This document shows positions 1 to 7,481 of a stretch of 55,589 nt of DNA, piece after piece. The first letter of the stretch is position 1, and the number at the start of each line of letters is the position of its first letter. Location of the stretch: positions 1-55,589 of the forward strand of contig CAZEFH010000005.1 of NCBI GenBank assembly GCA_964511435.1. Direction: 5' to 3'. Origin of the DNA: JBGSPL01 sp964511435 (GTDB lineage Bacteria; Patescibacteriota; CPR2; UBA1875; CAIMLA01). The notes beneath the pieces were generated by a model. It had not been told where the DNA came from and did not search any database. It saw only the letters and a program-made list of their open reading frames with translations. The translations under genes were made by a program, and so were the position numbers.

Positions 1-696
1 CATTATAGTATAGTTGATTAGTAAAATAATCAATATAAGAAACATTATTTCGTTAATCCTCATAATTGAGCCGTAATAAGAAATAAGATAACCAACCCCG
101 AAGTCTAGGCCAAAGAATTCAGCAATCACTAGTGCCACAAGAGCCCTACCCCGAGCCAATTTTATTCCAGTAAATATGCCATTTATTGAACCCGGTAAAT
201 ATACGTACATAACCTCTTTATAAAAACTTAATTTAAACGAATCGACCATCTCCAGTATTTTAATATCTATACTTTTCACACCTTCACTTACGTTGATTAT
301 GATAGGGACTACAGCCATAAGCACAATTAGTGCAACTTTGGTTGAAAAACCAATTCCAAACCAGATTATAAATAACGGAAGTAAAACAACCATAGGAAAA
401 GAGTCTAAGCCGTATAAATAGAACAAAACAATCTTACCGACCTTGCTGTTTATGCCAACAAAAAGGCCTATAACTATCCCAAGAACTATCGATATCAATA
501 GTCCAACAAAAACAGCCATTAGACTTGAGGCAATATAAGTTCTATTTAATGGGCTTGTAAGTATCTCCTGGCTAGCCAAGAGTATCTCTGTTGGTGAACC
601 AAAGAAACGACTATTTGTAAGTCCTAACTGTGCAGCAGCTTCCCAAATAACAAGAGGTACAATGATATAAAGAAGTGAAAGTATCTTATCCTTCAT
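1..696 (-). CDS. ABC transporter permease (nitrate/sulfonate/taurine type), 3' end cut by the window edge
   Basis: The reverse strand is open from an ATG at 696 to base 1 (232 codons, no stop seen), so the C-terminus is missing. The protein is strongly hydrophobic, with several membrane spans, and resembles SsuC/TauC-family permeases (BPD_transp_1). Its start overlaps the stop of the ATPase gene by 4 bases (ATGA), so the two are coupled. The membrane channel would work with the ATPase and an unseen periplasmic or lipoprotein binding protein. The substrate cannot be read from the sequence; the family imports sulfonates, nitrate, bicarbonate or thiamine precursors. Confidence 0.85.
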   Translation of the reverse strand, partial: MKDKILSLLYIIVPLVIWEAAAQLGLTNSRFFGSPTEILLASQEILTSPLNRTYIASSLMAVFVGLLISIVLGIVIGLFVGINSKVGKIVLFYLYGLDSFPMVVLLPLFIIWFGIGFSTKVALIVLMAVVPIIINVSEGVKSIDIKILEMVDSFKLSFYKEVMYVYLPGSINGIFTGIKLARGRALVALVIAEFFGLDFGVGYLISYYGSIMRINEIMFLILIILLINYTIM

Positions 697-1313
697 CGAG
701 TCCTACCCCCTGCTATCTTGCGCGGATTTACACCGAGGTAAATGATTCTATCGGCCAAAAAAGCAGCCTCTTCTTCATTGTGGGTTACAAATATTGTTGA
801 TAAGTTGTATTTTCTATGGATTTTTTTATAGAAAGACATAACTTTTTGTTTAGTTACTTTATCGAGTGCAGAAAAGGCCTCGTCCAATAACAAAATGTCT
901 GGCTCAGAAAAAATTGCACGTAGTAGATTGACTCGCTGCTGCATGCCCAAAGATAATTTTTTAGGCTTATATTCTTGATATCCGTCCAAGCCAACATCAT
1001 TAAGTATCTCGTCTATATTGAGCAGACTATTTTTATATACTAAATTTATATTACCAATAACATCAAGCCAAGGGACTAGCCTGGGCTCCTGGAATACAGT
1101 TGCTACAGGGTGTTTATTTACTATGCTTCCATCTATGGTCGCTTGAGTATTATCCAAAAGGCCACCAATAACTTTAAGTAATGTTGTTTTACCACAGCCA
1201 CTTGGACCCATAATGGCAAGTACTTCGCCTTTTTTAAGTTCAAAGCTCAGGTTATCAACAACTCGTTTGTCAGTAGCCTTATAAGTAATAGAAAGATTAT
1301 TTACTTTGAGCAT
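693..1313 (-). CDS. ABC transporter ATP-binding protein (SsuB/TauB-like)
   Basis: 206 aa nucleotide-binding subunit of the importer whose permease follows it. Visible motifs are Walker A (GPSGCGKTT, about residue 36), a Q-loop (VFQEPRLVPWL), the signature LSLGMQQR, Walker B (DILLLDEAF) and the switch His (VTHNEEE). PRLVPWL after the Q-loop is typical of the nitrate/sulfonate/taurine subfamily. At 206 aa it is slightly shorter than the usual 240-260, lacking C-terminal extensions. ATP hydrolysis here drives uptake; the substrate is unknown. Confidence 0.9.
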   Translation of the reverse strand: MLKVNNLSITYKATDKRVVDNLSFELKKGEVLAIMGPSGCGKTTLLKVIGGLLDNTQATIDGSIVNKHPVATVFQEPRLVPWLDVIGNINLVYKNSLLNIDEILNDVGLDGYQEYKPKKLSLGMQQRVNLLRAIFSEPDILLLDEAFSALDKVTKQKVMSFYKKIHRKYNLSTIFVTHNEEEAAFLADRIIYLGVNPRKIAGGRTR

Positions 1314-1320
1314 AGCCAGA

Positions 1321-2043
1321 TTATACCACGAGATGCAGTAGGTACTCGACGTTTCCTTTGGCTCCTGTTATGGGAGAAGTGGCCAGACCTGATACCAAGA
1401 AACCCTCATCTGAGGCAAACTTTTTGATCTCTTCTACTATCTCGAGCCTTAAAGTCTCGTCTTTGATGACGCCCTTACCTTTGGAAACCTCTTTCGCACC
1501 AGCTTCAAATTGCGGTTTAATGAGCAAGATAGCCTCAGTGCCTACTGCGGCAATTTCCTTAATTTTAGGAATGATTTTTTTGAGAGAAATAAATGAGACA
1601 TCACAGACGAACATATCAATCTTTTCAGACAGTTCTGTGTCCCTAAAATCTGTCTTTTCCATCACCGTTACCCGAGCATCTTCACGAATCTTCTGGGCTA
1701 GTTGACCGGTACCAACATCAACGGCAAAAACGTGCTTCGCTCCGTGCTGTAGCGCAAAATCACTAAAACCTCCTGTCGAGCTACCGATGTCACAAATGGT
1801 CTTTCCTGTAAAATCGAGCCTAAACTCCTGATAAGCCTTCTCTAGCTTGAGAGCACCGCGAGAAACATACGGGAAAAGCTCTTTGACACAGATATTCGCG
1901 TCCTCTTCTAGCTTATGTCCTGCCTTGTCCACTCGGTGGCCATCAGCATACACTTGCCCAGCCATGATCAGGGCTTGGGCGCGAGCCTTGCTTTCGACAA
2001 GTCCGTTATCAACTAGGATTTGATCTAGGCGCTTCTTCATCAA
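1321..2043 (-). CDS. tlyA: TlyA-family rRNA 2'-O-methyltransferase
   Basis: 240 aa. Residues 1-60 form an S4 RNA-binding domain (KKRLDQILVDNGLVESKARA...). Residues 80-235 form a Rossmann SAM methyltransferase (FtsJ-like) with the SAM loop DIGSSTGGF at about 85-93 and FVCDVSFISL. TlyA methylates ribose positions in 16S/23S rRNA; older annotations call it hemolysin A. The frame opens with two Met codons, so the start may be 2043 or 2040. It lies downstream of efp, separated by a hairpin terminator. Confidence 0.9.
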   Translation of the reverse strand: MMKKRLDQILVDNGLVESKARAQALIMAGQVYADGHRVDKAGHKLEEDANICVKELFPYVSRGALKLEKAYQEFRLDFTGKTICDIGSSTGGFSDFALQHGAKHVFAVDVGTGQLAQKIREDARVTVMEKTDFRDTELSEKIDMFVCDVSFISLKKIIPKIKEIAAVGTEAILLIKPQFEAGAKEVSKGKGVIKDETLRLEIVEEIKKFASDEGFLVSGLATSPITGAKGNVEYLLHLVV

Positions 2044-2050
2044 AAAAAAT

Positions 2051-2072
2051 AAAACGACCGAGCGGTCGTTTT
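2051..2072 (-). terminator. Hairpin terminator at the end of efp
   Basis: Perfect 9-bp stem (AAAACGACC/GGTCGTTTT, loop GAGC), A/T-flanked on both sides. The efp stop codon lies in the base of the stem. It could end efp transcription on the minus strand. Confidence 0.75.
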
Positions 2073-2631
2073 ATTTAGCCCTTTCTACATAGCTGCCATC
2101 AACAGTACTGATACGTATCTTGTCGCCCCTTTTAATAAAGAGAGGAACTGTAACATTTAGCCCGGTTTCAATCGTAACTACTTTCGTCGCAGAGCTAGCG
2201 GTGTCACCGCGGAGTCCCTCAGATGCCTCCGTAACTTCAAAATCCATCTTGGGGGCAAGTTCTAGATTAATTGGTCTTCCCTGATAGAACTGAAACTGAT
2301 AAACTTCGCCGTCCTTGAGATAGTTAAGATTGTTCCCTAGGTCATCTTTTGTTAGCTCAAACTGATCATAGCTATCAACGTCCATGAAGTAATAGCTGCC
2401 ATTGTCCTGATAAAGATACTGAACTTTGTGACGCTCAATCTGAACCTCAGCAAATTTCTCGTTACCCGAAAAAGTTTTCTGAACGATTGCACCTGTTAAC
2501 AGATTACGAATCTTCGTTCGCATTACGGCGCCTGAGCGCCCCTGTTTGGAATGTTGATATTCGAGCACTACGTATGGCGCACCTTCAACTTCGAAGGTGG
2601 TCCCAGTTTTAAGATCGGTAATTCCATACAT
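2071..2631 (-). CDS. efp: Elongation factor P
   Basis: 186 aa, the normal EF-P length, with the N-terminal KOW-like domain and two OB domains. EF-P enters the ribosomal E site and rescues ribosomes stalled at polyproline. The loop that reaches the P-site tRNA reads HSKQGRSGA (residues 27-35), so the tip residue is Arg32. In E. coli the tip is Lys34 in KPGKG; an Arg tip is known from the EarP (rhamnosyl) class. No modification enzyme is visible in this window. The 156-bp gap to rpsR contains one copy of the repeat element described separately. Confidence 0.93.
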   Translation of the reverse strand: MYGITDLKTGTTFEVEGAPYVVLEYQHSKQGRSGAVMRTKIRNLLTGAIVQKTFSGNEKFAEVQIERHKVQYLYQDNGSYYFMDVDSYDQFELTKDDLGNNLNYLKDGEVYQFQFYQGRPINLELAPKMDFEVTEASEGLRGDTASSATKVVTIETGLNVTVPLFIKRGDKIRISTVDGSYVERAK

Positions 2632-2649
2632 ATCGTCTTCCCTTTCCCC

Positions 2650-2784
2650 GAAAAATCAATTTGCCCGCAGGCCGACTATCGTCGAAAGCTAGAAATCTAA
2701 GCGAAGGCTGATTTCGTACTGAGTCGAAGGAGTCTGATTTTTCTTGAACTTAACTCTATTTTCTTTCAAGAGAAAATAGAAAAA
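2650..2784. repeat. Structured intergenic repeat, copy A
   Basis: Shares ordered blocks with 45908-46046: GAAAAATC, CCGACTATC, CTAGAAAT, TTTCGTAC, GAAGGAGT, GATTTTTCTTGAACTT and TTTCAAGAGAAAA. GAAAAATC and GATTTTTC are inverted repeats enclosing about 80 nt. A downstream hairpin here has stem CTATTTTCT/AGAAAATAG; in the other copy the stem is ATACTTTT/AAAAGTAT with a similar loop. The unit lies between rpsR and efp. I do not recognise the family, and the functional strand is not decided. Confidence 0.7.
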
Positions 2785-2787
2785 GAA

Positions 2788-3024
2788 TTATCTATTCACA
2801 AATGGCAACAATGCCATAATACGAGCACGCTTAATAGCAGTCGCTAGCGCACGCTGGTGCCTAGGGCAGCAGCCAGTCTTCTTCTTGGTATCGATTTTAC
2901 CAATGCTAGAAGTAAATTTCTGTAGACCCTTGATGTCCTTGTAGTCGATGAAGTCCACACGGGCTTCACAGAAACGGCAAACTTTCTTGCCAAAGTATCC
3001 TGGTTCTTGTTTTTGATATGCCAT
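2788..3024 (-). CDS. rpsR: 30S ribosomal protein S18
   Basis: 78 aa, full length for S18, with the conserved core CRFCE...IDYKDIKGLQKF and the C-terminal RRxxALATAIKRAR-like segment. It binds the 30S platform together with S6. It is the last gene of rpsF-ssb-rpsR, the common bacterial order. The ATG at 3024 is preceded by AGGAG. Confidence 0.95.
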   Translation of the reverse strand: MAYQKQEPGYFGKKVCRFCEARVDFIDYKDIKGLQKFTSSIGKIDTKKKTGCCPRHQRALATAIKRARIMALLPFVNR

Positions 3025-3046
3025 AGTTATTTTCTCCTAATTCTAC

Positions 3047-3502
3047 TTAAAATGGGATGTCATCAATATTGATTTCATCGTCTGCTGGCACCTGAGACTC
3101 AGCGGCTGGCGCTGGCTTATCTACGCCAGTGCTTCCACCGAAATCACCTGCTGGAGCTCCAGATCCAGAGCCCTTACCACCAACAAGTGAAATGTCGTTG
3201 GCAATCACTTCTGTCTTATTGCGCTTTGTGCCGTCAGTACCTTCCCAACTGCGATTCTGTAACCGTCCTACAACGTGTACTCCCTGGCCCTTACCGCCAT
3301 ACTGGCTAATGATTTCAGCCAGCTTTCCCCAAGCCACAATGTCAAAAAAGTCTACTTCCTGACGTTTTTCGCCAGTTGAATCAGTAAAGTTGCGATTGAC
3401 GGCAACTCCGAAACTGGCAACTGCCTTGCCGTTTGGGGTGTAGCGAAGCTCAGCTTCGCGAGTCATATTACCCATGAGGATTACCATGTTTACACTTTTC
3501 AT
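3047..3502 (-). CDS. ssb: Single-stranded DNA-binding protein
   Basis: 151 aa. An N-terminal OB fold (about 1-105; MGNMTREAELRYTPNGKAVA... then VVGRLQNRSWEGTDG) is followed by a Gly/Pro/Ala-rich linker and the acidic tip DEINIDDIPF. That tip is the docking site for repair and replication partners. It coats ssDNA during replication and RecA-dependent repair. It sits between rpsF and rpsR as in many bacteria, so its expression is tied to ribosomal protein synthesis. Confidence 0.96.
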   Translation of the reverse strand: MKSVNMVILMGNMTREAELRYTPNGKAVASFGVAVNRNFTDSTGEKRQEVDFFDIVAWGKLAEIISQYGGKGQGVHVVGRLQNRSWEGTDGTKRNKTEVIANDISLVGGKGSGSGAPAGDFGGSTGVDKPAPAAESQVPADDEINIDDIPF

Positions 3503-3549
3503 AATGTTCTCCGTTTGCTCATCAGCTCGTCATTGAGCCGGTGGGTAAA

Positions 3550-4176
3550 TTATTTCAGTAGTTCGTCTAGTTTCTCGTCAAGCTTCTTAAGACGCTCTTC
3601 CTCAGCCTTCTTGTCTGTCTTAGCTTCAGCGACGGTGGTTTCGTCAGTCTTTTCGGGCTTCTCTGTTACTTTCTTAGCAGTCTTCTTGACGGGTTTCTTT
3701 TCTTCCTTAACCTCTTCGGCCACAACTTCTTCAACTACTTCCTCAGTTTTTTCAGCTTTCTTGGTAGTCTTTTTGGCTGGCTTCTCGGACTTTTCTTCAC
3801 TCACGATGATATTTGCAAGTTCTTCTTTCTTGGCTTCGACTTCTTCTCTCTTTAGGCGTGGCTTTTTCTTGGCAGCCTTTACCTCTGAAATCTCTGGGAT
3901 AGCGACTATCATTGAACGCATAATCTCTTCTGAAAGACGTAAGTCACGCTCAACTTTGGCGAGCTCGACTGACTCGAGCGAGAAGTTTGTGAGCTCATAG
4001 ACACCGAAGTCATTCTTGGAGATTTTGTAAGCAAGCTTACGTTTCCCGAGGTCCTCGTGGCTAGTTACCTTACCACCAGCACGCTCAATAAAACCGTTTA
4101 CTTTCTCAACGATTTTTTCGGTTGAACCCTCAAGGTCCGGATGGACGATGTAGAGTAATTCGTAGTTTTTTAGCAT
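3550..4176 (-). CDS. rpsF: 30S ribosomal protein S6 with long Lys/Glu/Ala-rich tail
   Basis: 208 aa. I choose the ATG at 4176 because AAGGAG lies just upstream and MLKNYELLYIVHPDL matches the S6 N-terminus; the frame stays open upstream to 4230. The S6 fold covers about residues 1-95. The remaining ~110 residues are a low-complexity charged tail (KKPAKKTTKKAEK, EEVVEEVVAEEV), much longer than in most S6 proteins. S6 pairs with S18 on the 30S platform. The tail may bind rRNA or be disordered; that is inference. Confidence 0.93.
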   Translation of the reverse strand: MLKNYELLYIVHPDLEGSTEKIVEKVNGFIERAGGKVTSHEDLGKRKLAYKISKNDFGVYELTNFSLESVELAKVERDLRLSEEIMRSMIVAIPEISEVKAAKKKPRLKREEVEAKKEELANIIVSEEKSEKPAKKTTKKAEKTEEVVEEVVAEEVKEEKKPVKKTAKKVTEKPEKTDETTVAEAKTDKKAEEERLKKLDEKLDELLK

Positions 4177-4199
4177 ATAAAAAACTCCTTTCTCACGGA

Positions 4200-4236
4200 T
4201 CGCTTCTTCAGCGAGTCCTAGATTTTTCACTAGGAC
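4200..4236 (-). promoter_or_regulatory. rpsF leader hairpins (possible S6:S18 autoregulatory leader)
   Basis: Two adjacent hairpins lie between the rpsF promoter and its Shine-Dalgarno site. The first has a perfect 7-bp stem (GTCCTAG/CTAGGAC, 4215-4236). The second has stem TCGCT/AGCGA (4200-4214). S6:S18 complexes are known to bind their own leader in many bacteria; whether this leader does so is inferred from position only. Confidence 0.4.
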
Positions 4237-4277
4237 GATATGGAGATTAGTATCCGTATTTATTATTTTCTGCGGTA

Positions 4278-4306
4278 ATTATAGCGTAATATATCGAAAA
4301 TGTCAA
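4278..4306 (-). promoter_or_regulatory. Consensus sigma-70 promoter of rpsF-ssb-rpsR
   Basis: On the minus strand, TTGACA (4306-4301), a 17-bp spacer and TATAAT (4283-4278): both hexamers match the consensus exactly. It predicts a leader of about 95 nt before the rpsF start. Confidence 0.85.
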
Positions 4307-4317
4307 TAAATTATTAT

Positions 4318-4346
4318 TTAATAATATGCTATAGCATTCTATTAAG
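4318..4346. repeat. AT-rich palindrome, copy 1 (TTAATARWATGYTATAGCAT...)
   Basis: Imperfect palindrome centred on ATGCTATAGCAT, beginning 11 bp upstream of the rpsF -35 box and just after the PRC-barrel gene stop. It is nearly identical to 36504-36533, which occupies the same kind of position. It could be a factor-independent terminator without a clear U-tract, an operator, or both. Confidence 0.6.
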
Positions 4347-4353
4347 AAGTATA

Positions 4354-4884
4354 TTAATCAATAGCGTCAGCAAGCTTCCCCTTTACGGACTCGCTCGCTT
4401 TAATGAAGGTATCTTCGACGGTAATCTTATCTTTCTCAATCGAAATAATTTGCCCAAACCCAATGGCAAGCTCTTTAAAATTACCTGATAGTAGCGGTGG
4501 ATTTACATATATTTTATCAATTGTCAGGGCCTTCATATTTAGAGTATAGTCGCGGCACTTACCGAGATACTGGCCTGAAACAGTGTAAACTTTATTTCCC
4601 GAAATACGAGCTTCCTTCTCAAGAACTTGTTTGATACGGACTATTTCATCAAGTTCGCCAAGCGACTCATATGATGCTATCAAGTAGAAATCAGAAGTGA
4701 TACCCAAAAGATCCTTCTCTGGAAGTGCTTTCAGATTCTTTTTCCCGAATCCTTCACGAACAAGAATTCCGACTAACTTGCCAGTATCAGGATCAATAAC
4801 CATATTTTCCATCACACCAACGAGGGCCTTCTCTTTCTTGAGCAAGACCGGCTTGAGGCGTAACTCTGAAGCAAACTTTATCAT
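4354..4884 (-). CDS. PRC-barrel domain protein
   Basis: 176 aa with two PRC-barrel-like halves: residues 1-80 (GVMENMVIDPDTGKLVGILV) and about 90-165 (ISGNKVYTVSGQYLGKCRDY). PRC barrels occur in photosynthetic reaction centre H subunits and in RimM. Stand-alone versions in small-genome bacteria have no assigned job, possibly RNA or protein binding. A TATAAT lies 6 bases upstream of the ATG, implying a leaderless mRNA. It is monocistronic, followed by the palindrome at 4318-4346. Confidence 0.75.
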   Translation of the reverse strand: MIKFASELRLKPVLLKKEKALVGVMENMVIDPDTGKLVGILVREGFGKKNLKALPEKDLLGITSDFYLIASYESLGELDEIVRIKQVLEKEARISGNKVYTVSGQYLGKCRDYTLNMKALTIDKIYVNPPLLSGNFKELAIGFGQIISIEKDKITVEDTFIKASESVKGKLADAID

Positions 4885-4911
4885 AGATACATTATAGCAA
4901 AGACGAACTGG

Positions 4912-4938
4912 TCCCGAACCCCCGTAGGGGCCGGGACC
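4912..4938 (-). terminator. GC-rich hairpin at the end of the 5-kb island
   Basis: The minus strand reads GTCCCGG, then CCCC/GGGG arms and CGGGAC, forming a strong hairpin followed by a pyrimidine-rich stretch. It would end transcripts of the GC-rich small-ORF island. No long U-tract is present, so termination strength is uncertain. Confidence 0.45.
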
Positions 4939-5082
4939 TGCCTAGGCCCTGGGTGTTTAGCCCCGAGTTTTGGACTTCGTGGGGGTCTAGCCCACGCGAT
5001 TTTGGCCAAAAGCCGGATCACCTCCGAGTCAGAGACCGTTCTCGTGCTCTTGCCAGAGACTCACTTCGGTCCCTCCCCTCGG

Positions 5083-5181
5083 CTAGTCGCCGATGTCAGT
5101 GCAACCGCTGTCCCTCTCCGACGGAGGGGTAGGCTGCGGCATTCCTGGGGGAATACCCCAGCCAGGCCTCTTCGAAGGCAT
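5083..5181 (-). CDS. Small Pro-rich ORF in GC-rich island
   Basis: 32 aa ORF (MPSKRPGWGIPPGMPQPTPP...), Pro-rich and with no recognisable family. The ATG is preceded by GGGAGGTGA at good spacing. That site overlaps the stop of the preceding ORF, and the gap between stop and start is 4 bases, suggesting coupling. Base composition is far richer in G and C than in the flanking genes. It may be a real micropeptide or a coupled leader; there is no independent proof. Confidence 0.4.
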   Translation of the reverse strand: MPSKRPGWGIPPGMPQPTPPSERDSGCTDIGD

Positions 5182-5185
5182 CGCG

Positions 5186-5362
5186 TCACCTCCCGAACTT
5201 GCCGTTCTCAGCGGTGACCGTATAGCCACCTTGCGGATGACGAGTGAAGCCGTAGCTTGCCTTGCCGTTACCTTCAGACGGCTCGTGATGGTCCTGGCGA
5301 CGCCCAGTGGCGTCACGGGCCAGTCTCATCGACTGACCATTTTGCACAGTACGACTCTGCAT
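5186..5362 (-). CDS. Small ORF in GC-rich island
   Basis: 58 aa ORF starting MQSRTVQNGQSMRLARDATG, with an Arg/His/Gly-rich middle. GAGAGGGG precedes the ATG and overlaps the stop of the 104-aa ORF, leaving 10 bases between stop and start. I recognise no domain. Regular stop/SD/start spacing through three consecutive ORFs is the main evidence that this is a translated operon and not random GC-rich sequence. Confidence 0.45.
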   Translation of the reverse strand: MQSRTVQNGQSMRLARDATGRRQDHHEPSEGNGKASYGFTRHPQGGYTVTAENGKFGR

Positions 5363-5372
5363 ACGTCCCCTC

Positions 5373-5687
5373 TCATCCGACGGCCATTCGCAAACGGAAG
5401 TCCGGTGTGATGATCAGCAGCCCATGTGGAAGCAGGTAACAACGCTTCTCGCTCTGATGAGCTGCTATGACAACCACACTGTGACCCCTCAGACTCACGG
5501 GAAGCTTTTTCATCTCCTTGTGGTCAAGATGGAACTTGTCCGGACCACACATCTCAGCAGTGACGCTTGTGATCCTTCGGGGACAACCAATCAGTTTGAC
5601 CTGATATGACTCCTCCCACAGCTTGGGATCAGCCCGTCGGGTCAGATTCATCCGATACAACAGTGACAGTTGCAGGCGAACTAGCAC
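5373..5687 (-). CDS. Hypothetical protein, first gene of GC-rich island 1
   Basis: 104 aa from a GTG at 5687 preceded by GGGAGGTGG. It has mixed basic and hydrophobic composition (LWEESYQVKLIGCPRRITSV; HKEMKKLPVSLRGHSVVVIAA) and no recognised domain. Codon use favours G/C third positions, unlike the adjacent AT-richer genes. It is divergent from the phosphohexomutase gene across about 80 bp that hold AT-rich -10-like sequences for both directions. Foreign origin is inferred from composition. Confidence 0.55.
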   Translation of the reverse strand: MLVRLQLSLLYRMNLTRRADPKLWEESYQVKLIGCPRRITSVTAEMCGPDKFHLDHKEMKKLPVSLRGHSVVVIAAHQSEKRCYLLPHGLLIITPDFRLRMAVG

Positions 5688-5770
5688 GATGGACCACCTC
5701 CCAGGTACTCGTCAATGACATCACTTATAGTTTATAATCATTTCATAGATAAAGTCTAGAAAAGGAAATT

Positions 5771-7117
5771 ATGAATCCAGAAATTTTCAAAGCGTATGAC
5801 ATTCGAGGAATATATCCAACTGAGCTAAATGCAGAGGACGCAAAAAATATTGCTATGGCCTATGCCAGTTGGCTAAAACCAAAGAAAGTAGCCCTTGGTC
5901 GTGATGTCCGACTTTCTGGACCAGAACTTTGGCAGGCTGCGGCGGACGGACTTACTGAAATGGGTGTTGACGTTGTCGATATCGGCGTTATCAGTACAGA
6001 TATGCTATATTTTTCTGTCTCAAACTACGGATTTGACGGAGGGATTACACTATCTGCTTCACACAACGCCAAAGAGTACAATGGAATGAAGATGGTGCGG
6101 GAAGAAGCTCGTCCTATTTCAATTGATTCTGGTATAGCAGAAATCCGTGACCTTGCAATGCAGGGTGAATTTACGCCAGCCGAGGCTAAGGGCTCTATCA
6201 CAAAACTAGAAATTCTTGCTGATTACATTTCCAAGATGACATCATTTGTTAAGACAAATAAAATCAAGCCACTAAAAGTACTCGCAAACCCAAATTTTGG
6301 GGCCGCTGGTGCTGCTATTGAGAAATTAGCCGAAATATACAGTACAGAACTAACTAAACTAAACTTTGAACCTGATGGTAATTTTCCCAAGGGCAAGCCA
6401 GACCCGATGCAAGCCGCCGTTCGTGCCGAGACTGAAGAAATAGCAAAAAGCGGACACTTTGATTTCACCGCAATCTGGGATGCTGACGCAGACAGATGTT
6501 TCTTTTTCGATGAAAAGGGCAATTTTATACTGCCTTACTATATAACTGGTCTAATGATGGATTACTTTCTTGAGCAATACCCAAAAGTCACATTTGTAAT
6601 TGATCCACGTCTTGTCTGGATGCCTGAAAAAATTGCCTCCGAAAACACTGCACAAATCGCCATCAACAAATCTGGTCATTCATTTATAAAAGAGCGTATG
6701 CGTGATGAAGACGCGATATTCGGAGCCGAAACATCAGCGCATTACTACTTCAGAGACCTATGGTACACAGATAATGGGATGGTACCTTTCGTGATTATGC
6801 TTGAACTCGTATCGCAAAGTGATGTACCACTATCCGAGATGGTTAAAAAATATCAGAACATGTCATATGCGATAGAGGAAACCAACTTTATAGTTGAGAG
6901 TGTTCCTGACACTATTGAAAAAGTGAAGGCCGCCTTCCCAGGCGGAACAGAAAGCAATATTGACGGTATCTCAATCGAGTTTTCCAACTGGAGAATGAAT
7001 CTTCGTGGTTCCAATACTGAACCTGTGATAAGATTAAACATAGAAGCAAAAACGAAGGAACTGGCGGAAATAAAGCTCGCCGAACTCACGGAGGTAATAG
7101 GTGGGACTAAGGCATAA
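5771..7117 (+). CDS. manB: Phosphomannomutase/phosphoglucomutase
   Basis: 448 aa, complete alpha-D-phosphohexomutase with its four domains. Visible are the phosphoserine loop TLSASHNAKEYNGMK (about residue 97), the metal loop WDADADRC (usual DGDADR), the sugar-specificity loop ETSAHYYF (usual EMSGH) and the C-terminal phosphate loop RGSNTEPVIRL. It interconverts hexose 1- and 6-phosphates for sugar nucleotide synthesis. An AAAGGA site precedes the ATG. Mannose versus glucose preference cannot be fixed from sequence. Confidence 0.9.
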   Translation: MNPEIFKAYDIRGIYPTELNAEDAKNIAMAYASWLKPKKVALGRDVRLSGPELWQAAADGLTEMGVDVVDIGVISTDMLYFSVSNYGFDGGITLSASHNAKEYNGMKMVREEARPISIDSGIAEIRDLAMQGEFTPAEAKGSITKLEILADYISKMTSFVKTNKIKPLKVLANPNFGAAGAAIEKLAEIYSTELTKLNFEPDGNFPKGKPDPMQAAVRAETEEIAKSGHFDFTAIWDADADRCFFFDEKGNFILPYYITGLMMDYFLEQYPKVTFVIDPRLVWMPEKIASENTAQIAINKSGHSFIKERMRDEDAIFGAETSAHYYFRDLWYTDNGMVPFVIMLELVSQSDVPLSEMVKKYQNMSYAIEETNFIVESVPDTIEKVKAAFPGGTESNIDGISIEFSNWRMNLRGSNTEPVIRLNIEAKTKELAEIKLAELTEVIGGTKA

Positions 7118-7472
7118 AAAAGACAAACCTGAACGTTACGACGAGGGACTGATTCGCGGTCGCAGAGCCCTCTTTATCGGTATTTTCCCGGTTTTAATCT
7201 TCCTAGGTACTATGGCTTTCGGTGCTTGGATTATTGTTGACTACTATAATAAGATTAGCGTCAACGAGGATGGTAGTGACGTCTGTAGGCTAGTACGCAA
7301 ACACTACCCCACATCCATCAAAGCCACTTATCCCTGTGACATCACTGACAAAGGTGATTTCTACTACGTGATTTTTAATCAAAATACAGGCGCTATGGGA
7401 GCTCCAGTCTATCTCAGCTTCAAAGTAATGAAGAAAGATAACAGTATTTCCCCAGCTTACGATATAAACTAA
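7101..7472 (+). CDS. Hypothetical single-pass membrane protein
   Basis: 123 aa from a GTG at 7101 preceded by GGAGGT, overlapping the end of the mutase gene by 17 bases, so probably translationally coupled. A charged N-terminus (residues 1-23) leads into one membrane span (about 25-47). A C-terminal domain with two Cys (DVCRLVRK, YPCDIT) would face outside and might form a disulfide. No family recognised. Confidence 0.75.
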   Translation: MGLRHKKDKPERYDEGLIRGRRALFIGIFPVLIFLGTMAFGAWIIVDYYNKISVNEDGSDVCRLVRKHYPTSIKATYPCDITDKGDFYYVIFNQNTGAMGAPVYLSFKVMKKDNSISPAYDIN

Positions 7473-7481
7473 GGAATAATT

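Noticed and set aside
4882..5009. TTG-started ~42-codon ORF after GGAGGTGATCC
   Set aside because: It would run through the terminator hairpin into the next gene; start codon weak. Not listed as a gene.
5014..5024. GGATCACCTCC identical to a 16S rRNA 3' end
   Set aside because: No other rRNA sequence around it. On the minus strand it is simply a strong Shine-Dalgarno sequence.
5002..5410. Plus-strand ORFs opposite the GC-rich island
   Set aside because: No start signals; composition explains long open frames in GC-rich DNA. The minus strand has SDs at regular spacing.
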